From contig NZ_JAUMZG010000011.1 of the NCBI RefSeq assembly GCF_030528245.1, forward strand, positions 1-38,505: a stretch of DNA of 38,505 nt, given 5' to 3'. This stretch comes from Campylobacter sp. GTDB taxonomy: Bacteria > Campylobacterota > Campylobacteria > Campylobacterales > Campylobacteraceae. The translations under genes and the position numbers were made by a program. The notes below the pieces were generated by a model. It ran no database searches. It saw only the letters and a list, made by a program, of their open reading frames with translations, and was not told where the DNA came from. Positions 14,927-24,350 of this stretch are shown in pieces; positions within the stretch are counted from its first letter, which is position 1; each line of letters starts with the position of its first letter.

Positions 14927-17473
14927 TCACTCCAAATTCAAATCAGCCACATCCTCAGACCCTTCGCTTTCCTTAGGGCATTTGGCTATGCTGACCACCT
15001 CGTCATTTTCCACCCTGACCACCATCACGCCGCTTGTGTTGCGTCCCGCCTTTCTTATGCTTTGCATATCCACGCGGATCATCTTCCCACTGCTTGTAAG
15101 AGCCATCAAATCCATGCTCTCATCGACGATCACGACCCCGACAAGCCCCTTGGTTTTATCCGTGAGCTTCATGCAGATGAGACCCTTGCCGCCTCTGTTT
15201 TGAAGCCTGTATTCTCCAGCATTCGTGCGCTTTCCTATGCCCCCCGCACCCACGCTAAGAATTTCTTGCGCGTCATTTTCAATGACAACCGCACCGACTA
15301 ATTCGTCATTTTTCTCTTTAAATTTAATAGCCTTCACGCCCCGACTGATACGACCGATTTCACGCACTTTGGCCAGAGGGAATTTAATGCACATGCCCTT
15401 TTTGGTAACGACAAAAAGCATTTTTCCACTCACATTTTCCAAATTTTCCCCCTCAAAATCTTCCTCCTCAAGCTCCTCTGCAGTCCAAGGCTCATCCTCG
15501 CCCCTTTGCACGATGATAGCCGTTACCAGCGCGTCATCATCGTCCAGATTTATCGCCCTTACACCCACGGCGCGGATGTTTTGATACTCGCTCAAATTCG
15601 TGCGCTTGATGAGGCCGTTTTTGGTGAAAAAGCATAAAGATTTGCTCGCATCAAAATCGGTCGTTGGGATGATAGCCCTGATCTTCTCATCCTCTTGTAG
15701 GTTGATGAGATTGACCACAGCCTTGCCCTTAGCCGTGCGAGAGCCCTCGGGAATCCTATGCACCTTCAGCCAGTAAAGCTGCCCCCTATCCGTTACAAAC
15801 ATCAAAGTATCGTGAGTGTTGGCCGTGAAAAAGCTCTCAATAAAATCATCCTCATAGGTCGTAATCGCCAGCTTTCCCTTGCCACCGCGCTTTTGCTTTT
15901 CATACTGCCTGCTCGGCACTCTCTTGATGTAGCCCCTGTGCGTGATGGTAACTACGACATTTTCATTGACGATCAGATCCTCCGCGTCAAAACTTTCATA
16001 ATCATCCTCGATCTGCGTGATGCGCGGCACATCAAATTTAGCCCTCAATTCCCTAAGCTCCTCGCGGATCAAGTCCTCAAGCAGGGCTTCGCTTTTTAAA
16101 ATTTCATCAAGTCTTGCAATCTCTTTAAGCAACTCTGCCAATTCATTTTCTATTTTTTCCCGCTCAAGCCCCGTAAGGCGACCCAGCTTCATATCCAAAA
16201 TGGCATTGGCCTGAAGCTCGCTGAGCTTAAATTCTCGCACCAAGCCCTCCCTTGCCGCGTTATTATCCGGGCTTTTTTTGATGAGAGCGATGACGGCATC
16301 GATGTCATCCAGGGCGATTTTTAGCCCCTCCAAAATGTGCGCCCTAGCCCTTGCCTTTTGCAAATCGTAAATGCTCCGGCGGATGATGACGGTTTTGCGG
16401 TGGGTTAAAAATAAATGCAAAAGCTCCATGAGGGAGAAAATCTTCGGCTCTTTGTTGTGGATGGCTAGCATGATCACACCAAAAGTGCTTTCCATTGTGG
16501 TGGATTTGAAAAGATTATTCAGCACGATGTCACTCATCGCCTCGCGCTTGAGCTCGATGACGACACGAATCCCTTCCCTATCGCTCTCATCCCTCACCTC
16601 AGAAATCCCCTCGATCTGCTTTTCTTTCACCAACTCGGCAATCTGCTCTATAAGCCTTGCTTTGTTGGTTTGATAGGGCAGCTCATCGATGACGATGACA
16701 TCTTTGTTCGCTTTTTTTTCAATGTGGGTTTTGGCACGAATTTTAACCCTACCCCGACCCGTGCGGTAGGCCTCAACGATGCCCTTTTTGCCGTAGATTA
16801 TCCCCGCAGTGGGAAAATCGGGCCCCTTGATGAATCGCATCAGATCCTCCAAAGTCGCCTCTTTGTTGTCCAGTAAGTGTAAAAGCCCATCGACAAGCTC
16901 ATTGAGGCTGTGGGGGGGGATATTGGTCGCCATACCAACGGCGATACCGCTGGAGCCGTTTAGGAGTAGGTTGGGGACGCGGCTGGGCAAGACATCTGGC
17001 TCCTGCATCGAATCGTCATAATTGGGCACGAAATCGACCGTGTCTTTGTCAATATCCCTCAAAAGCTCCTCGGCCAAAATCGTCATCCTCGCCTCAGTGT
17101 AGCGCATCGCCGCCGCGCCGTCGCCATCAATGGAGCCAAAATTCCCCTGCCCATCCACGCTAGGGTAGCGCATGGAAAAATTCTGCGCCATCCTAACGAG
17201 GGCGTCATAAACCGCTATGTCGCCGTGGGGGTGGTATTTACCGATGACATCACCCACGATGCGCGCGGATTTTTTGTAGGCGCTACGACTCCCCACGCCC
17301 AAATCGTTCATCGCGTAAAGTATGCGCCTGTGCACGGGCTTTAATCCGTCTCTGGCATCGGGCAGGGCGCGCCCAATGATGACGCTCATAGAATAATCCA
17401 AATAGCTACTTTTGATGGAGTCCTCTATATCGAGAAGCTGGGTGTCTGAATCTTTGCTAAAAATATTTTCCAT
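14927..17473 (-). CDS. gyrA: DNA gyrase subunit A (Ile at residue 86)
   Basis: The 848-residue protein closely follows C. jejuni GyrA (863 residues), with small losses in the acidic segment near residue 660 and at the C-terminal tail. It cuts and rejoins DNA through the catalytic tyrosine in the AMRYTEAR segment, and its C-terminal beta-pinwheel wraps DNA. In the quinolone-resistance region the sequence is [10 protein letters not shown]: residue 86 is Ile, encoded ATA, where sensitive C. jejuni has Thr (ACA). That substitution is the common high-level fluoroquinolone resistance allele. A C8 run at 16912-16919 encodes the conserved NIPPHSL. The gene follows the comF-like gene after 41 bases. 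Confidence 0.98.
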   Translation of the reverse strand: MENIFSKDSDTQLLDIEDSIKSSYLDYSMSVIIGRALPDARDGLKPVHRRILYAMNDLGVGSRSAYKKSARIVGDVIGKYHPHGDIAVYDALVRMAQNFSMRYPSVDGQGNFGSIDGDGAAAMRYTEARMTILAEELLRDIDKDTVDFVPNYDDSMQEPDVLPSRVPNLLLNGSSGIAVGMATNIPPHSLNELVDGLLHLLDNKEATLEDLMRFIKGPDFPTAGIIYGKKGIVEAYRTGRGRVKIRAKTHIEKKANKDVIVIDELPYQTNKARLIEQIAELVKEKQIEGISEVRDESDREGIRVVIELKREAMSDIVLNNLFKSTTMESTFGVIMLAIHNKEPKIFSLMELLHLFLTHRKTVIIRRSIYDLQKARARAHILEGLKIALDDIDAVIALIKKSPDNNAAREGLVREFKLSELQANAILDMKLGRLTGLEREKIENELAELLKEIARLDEILKSEALLEDLIREELRELRAKFDVPRITQIEDDYESFDAEDLIVNENVVVTITHRGYIKRVPSRQYEKQKRGGKGKLAITTYEDDFIESFFTANTHDTLMFVTDRGQLYWLKVHRIPEGSRTAKGKAVVNLINLQEDEKIRAIIPTTDFDASKSLCFFTKNGLIKRTNLSEYQNIRAVGVRAINLDDDDALVTAIIVQRGEDEPWTAEELEEEDFEGENLENVSGKMLFVVTKKGMCIKFPLAKVREIGRISRGVKAIKFKEKNDELVGAVVIENDAQEILSVGAGGIGKRTNAGEYRLQNRGGKGLICMKLTDKTKGLVGVVIVDESMDLMALTSSGKMIRVDMQSIRKAGRNTSGVMVVRVENDEVVSIAKCPKESEGSEDVADLNLE

Positions 17474-17514
17474 ATCTTCCTTTCCGTTGGATCAAAGGGG
17501 GCGATTTTAGCCAA

Positions 17515-18087
17515 CTAATCTTTCGCATCGGCTAAAACCAAGCCAAAAAGTACTTGAATTTCATTTTTTTCCAAAAACTCCTTAGCCTCGAGCAGGCTAG
17601 AGCCTGTAGTTACGATGTCATCCACTAAAATCACGGGAGAAAAAACGGGCTTTAAGAGCTTGAAATTTCTTTTATTTTTGCGTCGAAATTCCAAACTTTT
17701 GCCGCTATATTTCACGCGATTTTGCGCGTGTAGGGCTCCAAAAATGGGCCGGATGTGGGCGCTTTTTAAGGAGTGCGCTAGGATTGCAGAATGCGAGTAG
17801 AGCATATTCTCAACCCTATCATCTAAGGCGATGGCATTGAGGGTGGAATTGGGGGTGAAAAATTCTCTGAAACGATGAAAGCTCAACCTCGCTAGCATTT
17901 TAAAGACAAAATATCCATAAAAATGATGCTTGGAATACAAAAGATGCTTGATTTCGCTATATTTGTAGAAAGAATATACCTTAAAATCGTCCAACTTTCT
18001 AATCCCCAAAGAAAGCTCACCCAACTCTTCGCAGCATTTATCGCAAAAAATGAGAAGGGTGAAAGCATGGCAGTGAACGCACCTCAC
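17515..18087 (-). CDS. ComF-like phosphoribosyltransferase family protein
   Basis: The 190-residue protein has a short N-terminal zinc-finger-like part with paired cysteines (CVHCH and CDKCC) and a C-terminal type I PRTase fold. The PRPP-binding loop is VILVDDIVTTGSSLLEA near residues 150-166. This is the ComF layout, linked to uptake of transforming DNA in naturally competent bacteria, which Campylobacter is. The biochemical substrate is not established. The GTG start at 18085-18087 overlaps the mapA stop (GTGA), so it is translationally coupled to mapA. C. jejuni has the same order mapA-Cj1028c-gyrA. Confidence 0.85.
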   Translation of the reverse strand: MRCVHCHAFTLLIFCDKCCEELGELSLGIRKLDDFKVYSFYKYSEIKHLLYSKHHFYGYFVFKMLARLSFHRFREFFTPNSTLNAIALDDRVENMLYSHSAILAHSLKSAHIRPIFGALHAQNRVKYSGKSLEFRRKNKRNFKLLKPVFSPVILVDDIVTTGSSLLEAKEFLEKNEIQVLFGLVLADAKD

Positions 18088-18725
18088 ATCGATGAAATAA
18101 GGCTAGCGGCTTTGTTGGCCATTTGTTTGATGAGCAAATGCGTGTAAAAAGACAAATCCTTCATATCCTCAAAGCCCTGCACATCCTGCTTTGTCCTCAA
18201 TGTGAATTTTTTATTTCGGTTCGTATCGCTCACATGCAAGAGTCCAACAAGCTTAGAGTGCAAGCCAGAAGCATTTTGCTTGGCATCAAACTGAAGAAAG
18301 CTTAAATCAACCTTAGCCACATAAGGGGAGTTGGGATTGTCTTCTAGCACGATAATGCCCCTATTTTTAAGCTCTTGCTCAAGATAAGTGTAAAAAATCG
18401 CGTTGAATTTCAAATCGATGTAGTATTTTTGCCCATTCAAAAACACCAGCTTTTGCTCCTCTCTTAGATCGTAAAAGCGGTGCAAATAGACCTTTTTCAA
18501 AGCCACGCCTGTGTCCAAGGTCCGCCTATCCGCACAGCACACTATCCCCACATCGCTAAGATACAAGAGTCCTTTGATCTTTGCCTCAAAGCCTTGTTTG
18601 CTTTCACAAGGATAGCACTTTGAATTTTTCACCACTTTATCAACCTGTGCGAAAGTATCATGTTTGCCCACACATCCCCCAAAAATCAAAGCAACAAACA
18701 AGCACAAAACAAAATTTTTAAGCAT
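18084..18725 (-). CDS. mapA: Outer-membrane lipoprotein MapA
   Basis: The 213-residue protein has a lipoprotein signal peptide with lipobox FGGC (Cys18). A mature part rich in hydrophobic and charged residues contains the segment EDNPNSPYVAKVDLSFLQFD, characteristic of Campylobacter MapA. MapA is a membrane-associated antigen used as a species marker for C. jejuni and has been linked to adherence and colonisation. Its molecular role is unclear. It heads the mapA-comF-gyrA run on the minus strand. The ATG at 18723-18725 follows an AAGGAG box. Confidence 0.88.
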   Translation of the reverse strand: MLKNFVLCLFVALIFGGCVGKHDTFAQVDKVVKNSKCYPCESKQGFEAKIKGLLYLSDVGIVCCADRRTLDTGVALKKVYLHRFYDLREEQKLVFLNGQKYYIDLKFNAIFYTYLEQELKNRGIIVLEDNPNSPYVAKVDLSFLQFDAKQNASGLHSKLVGLLHVSDTNRNKKFTLRTKQDVQGFEDMKDLSFYTHLLIKQMANKAASLISSM

Positions 18726-18849
18726 TTTTTCTCCTTAGAAATTTATGAAAACAATAATATCTTAAAATTTTGAAATAACTATCATATTAAAAAATCGAGC
18801 GGATTTCAAATTTTTCACACATTAATGAATCCTTTTGTCATCGCAATTT

Positions 18850-18876
18850 TTGAAAATTAAAGTTTTGAATTTTCAA
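18850..18876. repeat. Perfect inverted repeat in the mapA / M48 protease divergent region
   Basis: TTGAAAATT (18850-18858) and AATTTTCAA (18868-18876) are perfectly complementary with a nine-base spacer. The 262-base region 18726-18987 has no gene and is very AT-rich. Because both flanking genes read outward, a terminator makes little sense here, and an operator or structured RNA is more likely. TAGAAT at 18949-18954 is a candidate -10 for the protease gene. Confidence 0.4.
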
Positions 18877-18987
18877 TGACATTTTATTTTATGTCCCCTC
18901 AAAATCCAAATTTTCAAGCATCAAAATTAATAGTTATTAATATTTCGATAGAATCACTTGATCACATAAAAATTCCAAGGAAAATCT

Positions 18988-20175
18988 ATGCTTTTAATCG
19001 CTATTTTATGCATCCACATGGTGATTTTTGCTTTCATTTCTTACCAAGAGCTTTTATTTTTAGACCATCAAAAAAAACAAAAAGCTGCGATTTTAAGCGA
19101 AAATGAATATCAAAAAGCCGCTGATATAGCCATAGAAAATGTAAAATTCCGCATTTTTTCCAGTTTTTATGCGACGATGCTCAACATCATTTGGCTGGGT
19201 TTTGGTTTTACTCTTCTTAAAACCCTCCTCATCCAAGAAAATTCCCTCGTGGAAAATACGCTTTTTTTACTGACTTTTTTGGTGCTGATGATGCTCTTAA
19301 ATTTACCCCTTAGCCTGTATGAAAGCCTTGTCAAGGATAAGGCACAGGGTTTTTCTAATATGACGGCGGGACTTTTTTTTAAAGATTTTTTAAAAAGCCT
19401 TGCCCTGCTTGTAATTTTTGGATTTTTGATCATTTACGCTCTGCTTTTTTGCTATGAATTTTTGGGGAAATTTTGGTGGATAGCGGCCTTTGTTCTGTCT
19501 TTTTGCATCATTTTAATCATTAATCTCATCTATCCCACACTCATCGCGCCACTTTTTAACAAAATGCAAAGGCTGGATGATGAGAATTTGCTAGAAAAAA
19601 TTCAAATTCTCATCAAAAAATGCGGCTTCAGTGCTAATGGTGTCTTCATCATGGGCGCGAGCAAGAGAGATAAAAGACTCAATGCCTATTTTGGCGGACT
19701 TTTCAAGAGCAAAAGGGTCGTGCTTTTCGACACACTTTTGAAGGCTTTAAGCGAGAGAGAGCTTTTGGCTGTGCTAGGCCACGAGCTTGGGCATTTTGTA
19801 CATAAGGATATTTTAAAAGCCCTATTTAGCGGGGCATTAATGCTTTTTGCTTTGTTTTTTATCTTTGCACATTTGCCTGAATTTTTCTACCATGAGAGTG
19901 GTTTGAGTGGGGTAAATGCGGGTGTGTTCGCCCTTTTGTTTATCTTTGGCAATGTCTTTTTAGGGTTTTTTTCACCCTTTTTAAATTTTTTCAGTCGCAA
20001 AAACGAATTTGCCGCCGATGCTTACGGCGCGGCTCTGACTAGCAAAGATGATATGAAAAACGCTCTCATCGCCCTCGCTAGGGAAAATAAGGCCTTCATT
20101 AGATCGAGTAAAATTTATACCCTTTTTCATCTTTCGCATCCTAGCATTGATGATAGGATTAGAGCGCTAGCTTGA
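18988..20175 (+). CDS. M48 family (Ste24/CAAX-type) membrane zinc metalloprotease
   Basis: The 395-residue protein has several N-terminal membrane helices up to about residue 185 and the zinc motif HELGH at residues 265-269. A second pair of membrane helices follows, then the third ligand in NEFAADAYGAAL near residue 341. The layout is Ste24p/CAAX protease 1 rather than the shorter HtpX. Such enzymes degrade or process membrane proteins. The ATG at 18988 follows an AAGG box. The next gene, prmC, starts inside its stop codon. This order, with flaC further down, matches C. jejuni Cj0723c-Cj0720c. Confidence 0.9.
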   Translation: MLLIAILCIHMVIFAFISYQELLFLDHQKKQKAAILSENEYQKAADIAIENVKFRIFSSFYATMLNIIWLGFGFTLLKTLLIQENSLVENTLFLLTFLVLMMLLNLPLSLYESLVKDKAQGFSNMTAGLFFKDFLKSLALLVIFGFLIIYALLFCYEFLGKFWWIAAFVLSFCIILIINLIYPTLIAPLFNKMQRLDDENLLEKIQILIKKCGFSANGVFIMGASKRDKRLNAYFGGLFKSKRVVLFDTLLKALSERELLAVLGHELGHFVHKDILKALFSGALMLFALFFIFAHLPEFFYHESGLSGVNAGVFALLFIFGNVFLGFFSPFLNFFSRKNEFAADAYGAALTSKDDMKNALIALARENKAFIRSSKIYTLFHLSHPSIDDRIRALA

Positions 20176-20981
20176 CGATAAAAGAAGCCCTAACGCTAGC
20201 AAAAAAAAGGCTGCAAGAGCATGAAAATGAGGCTTTGTTCATACTTTGTGAGCATTTGGGGAGGGATAGGACCTGGCTTTTTTTCAACGAAAATTTAGAA
20301 TTCAGCGCTCGGGAATATTTTGCCCTCATAGAGCGTTTTGCAGACGGAGAGCCCTTTGAGTATATCTTTAAGAAGGCTTCGTTTTGGGGGCTTGATTTTG
20401 AGGTGGAGGAGGGCGTTTTAATCCCCCGCTATGATAGTGAAATTTTGCTGATGCAATTGCTAGAATTTTGCAGGAACAAAAAGCCTAAAAACATCCTAGA
20501 AATAGGCTTTGGAAGCGGGATTTTAAGCATCATTTTGGCCAAAGAATTGGGACTTGAAATCACAGCTTGTGATATTAATGATAAGGCCCTAAAAATCGCA
20601 CAACAAAATGCCATCAAACACAAAGTGGCTCATTTGATAAATTTTCACCTGAGTGATTTTAAGGATTTGCGGGGGGAATTTGAGCTGATTTTTTCAAACC
20701 CACCCTACATCAAGGCCTCATATAAGCTCGATAAATGGACGCAAAAAGAGCCCAAAAATGCCCTTTTTGGCGGAGAGGATGGCCATGAAATTTTAGAAAG
20801 CATTATTGAATTTAGCTTTCAAAAAGGGGTGAAATTTTTAGCCTGTGAAATGGGACATGATCAAAAAAAAATTCTAGCCCAATCCCTGCAAAAGCACAAT
20901 TTTGAAGCTAAATTTTTCCAGGACGAGAGGGGTTTTGATCGAGCCTTTTTCGCCCACAATCTCTTAACCTTTTCGCAGTAG
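20172..20981 (+). CDS. prmC: Release factor glutamine methyltransferase PrmC
   Basis: The 269-residue protein has an N-terminal helical domain, the PRYDSE motif near residue 83, a SAM-binding GFGSGILSI loop near residues 105-113 and the catalytic NPPY tetrapeptide (in SNPPYIK). This is diagnostic for PrmC/HemK, which methylates the GGQ glutamine of RF1 and RF2. The likely start is a TTG at 20172-20174 that overlaps the protease stop codon. No better start lies nearby, so translation probably depends on coupling. Confidence 0.93.
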   Translation: MTIKEALTLAKKRLQEHENEALFILCEHLGRDRTWLFFNENLEFSAREYFALIERFADGEPFEYIFKKASFWGLDFEVEEGVLIPRYDSEILLMQLLEFCRNKKPKNILEIGFGSGILSIILAKELGLEITACDINDKALKIAQQNAIKHKVAHLINFHLSDFKDLRGEFELIFSNPPYIKASYKLDKWTQKEPKNALFGGEDGHEILESIIEFSFQKGVKFLACEMGHDQKKILAQSLQKHNFEAKFFQDERGFDRAFFAHNLLTFSQ

Positions 20982-21010
20982 AATTCTTTAAAAATTTTCA
21001 AGGAAATTTA

Positions 21011-21490
21011 ATGAGAGCCATTCATCTTTTTTTGATCGCCGCCATGGTGGGCGCGGAGCTTATTTTGGGCATTGTTGTCGCGCCGCTGGTCTTTTACCCG
21101 CAATCCTTCATCGGCGAGGGTGTTTTGAGCCATTTTCAAAGCGGCCTTATCATGACGCAAATTTTTGTCAAAATGGGCTATGTTTTGCTGGGTGTGGCGA
21201 CTGTGGGTGCCTGTTATGAGGGATTTTCATTTTTTCAAAAAGACAAGGAGCTGAGTTTTCAATTAAGATTTTCTAAATTTGCTTTGTCGCTTTTGATTTT
21301 TATCCTTGCTTTGATTTTCGTTTTTTATTTTAGCGCTTACATAATTCACGCGCAAAATTTAGGCGAAAGCGCTACGCAGAGCGAAGAATTTGCAAGAATG
21401 CATAAGGCAAGTGAGGTGGTGATCAAAATTATTGCGATGATGCAAATTTTTTTATTTTTTTTAAGTTTTAAAATAGCTAAAAAAGACTAG
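21011..21490 (+). CDS. DUF4149-like four-helix integral membrane protein
   Basis: The 159-residue protein shows four hydrophobic helices near residues 4-28, 48-68, 86-110 and 136-156, with short loops. It matches the small membrane protein found between prmC and flaC in C. jejuni (Cj0721c) and resembles the DUF4149 family. The function is unknown. ATG 21011 follows an AAGG box and the gene is about 30 bases after prmC. Confidence 0.75.
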   Translation: MRAIHLFLIAAMVGAELILGIVVAPLVFYPQSFIGEGVLSHFQSGLIMTQIFVKMGYVLLGVATVGACYEGFSFFQKDKELSFQLRFSKFALSLLIFILALIFVFYFSAYIIHAQNLGESATQSEEFARMHKASEVVIKIIAMMQIFLFFLSFKIAKKD

Positions 21491-21523
21491 AATTTAAGTC
21501 TAAAAACTCTAAAGGAGGCCATC

Positions 21524-22273
21524 ATGACAATCAACGACGCGAATGCTTTGAAGCAGAGTTATTACTTGGATAACGCTCACAAATCTTCCCAAAAGGCTTT
21601 GGATAACATAGCTGCGGTTAGGGCGATTAGCGGTGTGGATAGTGCGAATTTGGCAATTGCCGATTCTTTAAGATCCCAATCTGGTACTATCGATCAGGGC
21701 GTAGCAAATGCTTATGATGCGATAGGAGTTTTACAAATTGCCGATGCTAGCCTGACGAACATATCCCAAAGTGCCGATAGACTCAGTGAGCTGTCCGTGA
21801 GGATGAATAGCGGCGTTATGACGGATGCCCAGAAAAATATGCTAAGGGGCGAAGCCACGCGCATAAAGGAGTCGATGGATGATTCTTTTAACAATGCCAC
21901 TTACAATGGCAAAAATGTGTTTCAAACTATGGATTTTGTCGTGGGCAGTGGGGTGGAAAAAACGAATTTAAACCCACTTAATGTTGATAATTTAAGCATT
22001 GACGACCCAGAAACCATCACTTCTTTTACTGACCAGCTAGGGAGCTTGAGGAGTGAAATTGGCTCAGGGATCAATGCCCTCAATGCCAATATCAATGCCA
22101 GCGTGCAAAATAGCATCAGTGTAAAAGCTGCTGAAAATAATTTGCTCAACAACGATATGGCAAAAAATGTTAATGATTTTAACGCTGGTTATCTTAGAGA
22201 AAATGCTGCCGCTTTTGCTGCCGCACAAAGCAATATAATGTTGCAAACAAAAATCGCAAGTTTGTTGCATTAG
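21524..22273 (+). CDS. flaC: Flagellin-like secreted protein FlaC
   Basis: The 249-residue protein has the conserved D0/D1 helices of flagellins at both ends. The N-terminus runs through SQKALDNIAAVRAIS and QSGTIDQGVANAYDAI, and the C-terminus ends in helical repeats with AAAFAAAQSNIMLQTKIASLL. The variable D2/D3 domains are missing, as in C. jejuni FlaC (also 249 residues). FlaC is exported by the flagellar secretion system, binds host cells and is not needed for the filament. A strong AAAGGAGG box precedes ATG 21524. I see no clear sigma-28 CGATAT element directly upstream. Confidence 0.92.
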   Translation: MTINDANALKQSYYLDNAHKSSQKALDNIAAVRAISGVDSANLAIADSLRSQSGTIDQGVANAYDAIGVLQIADASLTNISQSADRLSELSVRMNSGVMTDAQKNMLRGEATRIKESMDDSFNNATYNGKNVFQTMDFVVGSGVEKTNLNPLNVDNLSIDDPETITSFTDQLGSLRSEIGSGINALNANINASVQNSISVKAAENNLLNNDMAKNVNDFNAGYLRENAAAFAAAQSNIMLQTKIASLLH

Positions 22274-22283
22274 CGCGAGTTGC

Positions 22284-22313
22284 AAATCTTCGCTATGTTG
22301 TAAAGATTTTTCA
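22284..22313 (+). terminator. Possible intrinsic terminator after flaC
   Basis: AAATCTT (22284-22290) pairs with AAGATTT (22303-22309) across a twelve-base loop and is followed by further T residues. The stem is AT-rich and short, so it would be weak. Confidence 0.35.
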
Positions 22314-22431
22314 TTCAAACAAGCGGGGATTTGATTTTATTAAGGGTAGTTTAAATTTTTTGCTTCAGTTAAATGATATTTTAAAATTTCTATTGAAAGT
22401 ATTTCTAGCGCTTTAAACTTTTGGATTCATT

Positions 22432-23298
22432 ATGAAAAATATGAAAACAATCACCATCGCTCATTCTCCTGACGCCGATGATATTTTCATGTATTGGGCG
22501 ATAAAATTCGGCTGGGTGGGGGACTTTCACTACACTAACGCTGCCCTAGACATACAAACGCTTAACGACTTAGCCCTGCAGAACGAATTTGACGCCACGG
22601 CGATTTCCTTCGCTCTCTACCCCCTCATCGCTAACGAATACGCCCTTTTGCGCACGGCGGTGAGCTTTGGGGAGGGTTATGGGCCCAAGCTCATCAAAAA
22701 AAAAGATAAAATTCTCAAGCGTAATTTTAAGGTCGCCCTAAGCGGGGCAAACACCACAAATGCGATGCTTTTTAAGATGAAATACCCCGATGCGCGCATC
22801 ATCTACAAGAATTTTTTAGAGATAGAGGGGGCGGTTCTTGGCGGAGAGGTGGATGCGGGGGTGCTGATACATGAGAGCATCTTGGAATTTGACCCCTCGC
22901 TTTGCGTGGAGGCTGAAATTTGGGACATCTGGCGAGAATTTGCCGGCGAGGAGCTGCCCCTGCCTCTGGGGGGGATGGCTTTGCGCAGGAGTCTGCCACT
23001 TAGCGATGCGATCAAGGTGGAGCGGGATTTGACGCGGGCAGTGGCTCTAGCACACAAGAACAAGCGCATTTTAGCGCCCATGCTTTTGGAACGGGGTCTT
23101 GTGCGCGTGGATGGGGCCGGGCTTGAGACCTACCTCGATCTTTACGCCAATGCGCACTCCATCTCGATGAGCAAGCTGCAGTTTGAGGCGGTGGATAGGC
23201 TTTTCAAGCTAGGGTATGATTATAAATTTTATGATAAAATTTTGAAAGCGCAGGATTATCTCATCCCCAGCGAGTATGAAGAGGTAAGAAATTCTTAA
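22432..23298 (+). CDS. mqnD: MqnD-like 1,4-dihydroxy-6-naphthoate synthase (futalosine menaquinone pathway)
   Basis: The 288-residue protein has the two-lobed substrate-binding-protein fold of the MqnA/MqnD family. It opens with TIAHSPDADDIFMYWA, corresponding to the SPCPNDTFIF region of MqnD. MqnD makes 1,4-dihydroxy-6-naphthoate from cyclic dehypoxanthine futalosine. Campylobacter makes menaquinone by this route and lacks the men pathway. ATG 22432 and ATG 22441 are both possible starts. A C. jejuni gene of this type also precedes fliQ and murB. Distinguishing MqnD from MqnA by motif is fairly safe but not absolute. Confidence 0.78.
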   Translation: MKNMKTITIAHSPDADDIFMYWAIKFGWVGDFHYTNAALDIQTLNDLALQNEFDATAISFALYPLIANEYALLRTAVSFGEGYGPKLIKKKDKILKRNFKVALSGANTTNAMLFKMKYPDARIIYKNFLEIEGAVLGGEVDAGVLIHESILEFDPSLCVEAEIWDIWREFAGEELPLPLGGMALRRSLPLSDAIKVERDLTRAVALAHKNKRILAPMLLERGLVRVDGAGLETYLDLYANAHSISMSKLQFEAVDRLFKLGYDYKFYDKILKAQDYLIPSEYEEVRNS

Positions 23299-23307
23299 AG
23301 GACTCAA

Positions 23308-23577
23308 ATGGACGAAAGCACCCTAGTGGCTTTGGGCGTGGCGACTTTTAAGGTTACGCTTTTGTTGTCTTTGCCCATGCTTTTAGCCGGGCTCATAGCC
23401 GGGCTCATCATTAGTATTTTTCAGGCGACAACGCAAATTAACGAAATGACCCTATCCTTCGTGCCAAAAATCATCCTAGTGGTGGTCGTGCTCATCTTTT
23501 TGATGCCATGGATGATGACGACGATGATAGATTTTACGCAAAATATTCTCAATCAAATCCCAACCTTCATCAAATGA
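23308..23577 (+). CDS. fliQ: Flagellar type III export protein FliQ
   Basis: The 89-residue protein has two membrane helices near residues 12-40 and 50-75 and the typical ATTQINEMTLSFVPK loop of FliQ. With FliP and FliR it forms the core export channel in the inner membrane. ATG 23308 lies nine bases after the preceding gene. Its stop overlaps the murB start (ATGA). The pairing fliQ-murB is conserved in C. jejuni (Cj1675-Cj1676). Confidence 0.95.
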   Translation: MDESTLVALGVATFKVTLLLSLPMLLAGLIAGLIISIFQATTQINEMTLSFVPKIILVVVVLIFLMPWMMTTMIDFTQNILNQIPTFIK

Positions 23578-24350
23578 TTATCGATTTTAGCAAGTATTCC
23601 TCCGTGCGGATAGGGGGCAAATTTGAGCTGGAAATTTTAGACAGAGTTAGGGATTTTGAGGGCGTTTTAATCGGCGGGGCGAATAATCTCCTCATCAGTC
23701 CTGCTCCTAAAAAAATGGCGATTTTAGGCGAGAATTTTGACTTTATAAAATTTTTAGAAAGGGACAAAACCCACGCTTTGGTGCGCATAGGCTGCAAGAC
23801 AAAGGCGGCTAAAATTTATCGCTTTGCAAAGGAGAATAACCTCAAAGGCTTAGAATTTTTGCTCAAAATTCCCGGGACTCTCGGCGGACTTTTGAGGATG
23901 AATGCGGGGCTTAAGGATGAAAACATCTCGCATCATTTGGTAAAAATCATGAGCGCTAGGGGGGAGATTTTGCGCGAGGATGTCACTTTTGCCTATCGTT
24001 TTTGCCCTCTGACCCTGCCGCTTTTTTGGGCGGAATTCAAGCTAGAATGGGGTTTTGATGATGCTAAGGATGTCCTTTTAAAAAGCGCTAGGAGCAATCA
24101 ACCAAGCGGCGCGAGCTTTGGCTCGATCTTCAAAAATCCGCCCGGGAATTTTGCGGGGGCACTGATCGAGGCTGCGGGGCTTAAGGGTTTTGAGAGGGGC
24201 GGGGCGATGATCAGCGATAAGCATGCAAATTTTCTCATCAACAAAGGCGGCGCGAGCTTTGAGGATGCGATCTTTCTCATCGAGCTGGCACGGAGTAGGG
24301 TTTTTGAGGAATTTGGCGTGCGGCTGGAAAATGAGGTTATTGTACTTTGA
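23574..24350 (+). CDS. murB: UDP-N-acetylenolpyruvoylglucosamine reductase MurB (type II)
   Basis: The 258-residue protein has the FAD-binding features of MurB: RIGGKFELEI near the N-terminus, GGANNLLIS near residues 37-45, and GTLGGLLRMNAG around residues 102-113. The catalytic Ser is in the QPSGASFGSIFKNP segment and a Glu is at the C-terminal ENEVIVL. It reduces the enolpyruvyl group to form UDP-MurNAc. The start ATG 23574-23576 overlaps the fliQ stop. An upstream in-frame extension to 23508 lies wholly inside fliQ and is rejected. The 3' end overlaps a convergent gene by 14 bases. Confidence 0.95.
   Translation: MIIDFSKYSSVRIGGKFELEILDRVRDFEGVLIGGANNLLISPAPKKMAILGENFDFIKFLERDKTHALVRIGCKTKAAKIYRFAKENNLKGLEFLLKIPGTLGGLLRMNAGLKDENISHHLVKIMSARGEILREDVTFAYRFCPLTLPLFWAEFKLEWGFDDAKDVLLKSARSNQPSGASFGSIFKNPPGNFAGALIEAAGLKGFERGGAMISDKHANFLINKGGASFEDAIFLIELARSRVFEEFGVRLENEVIVL

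Noticed and set aside
16912..16919. C8/G8 run in gyrA as a phase-variable tract
   Set aside because: It encodes the conserved NIPPHSL of an essential enzyme. The run follows from codon choice for Ile-Pro-Pro, and switching off would be lethal.
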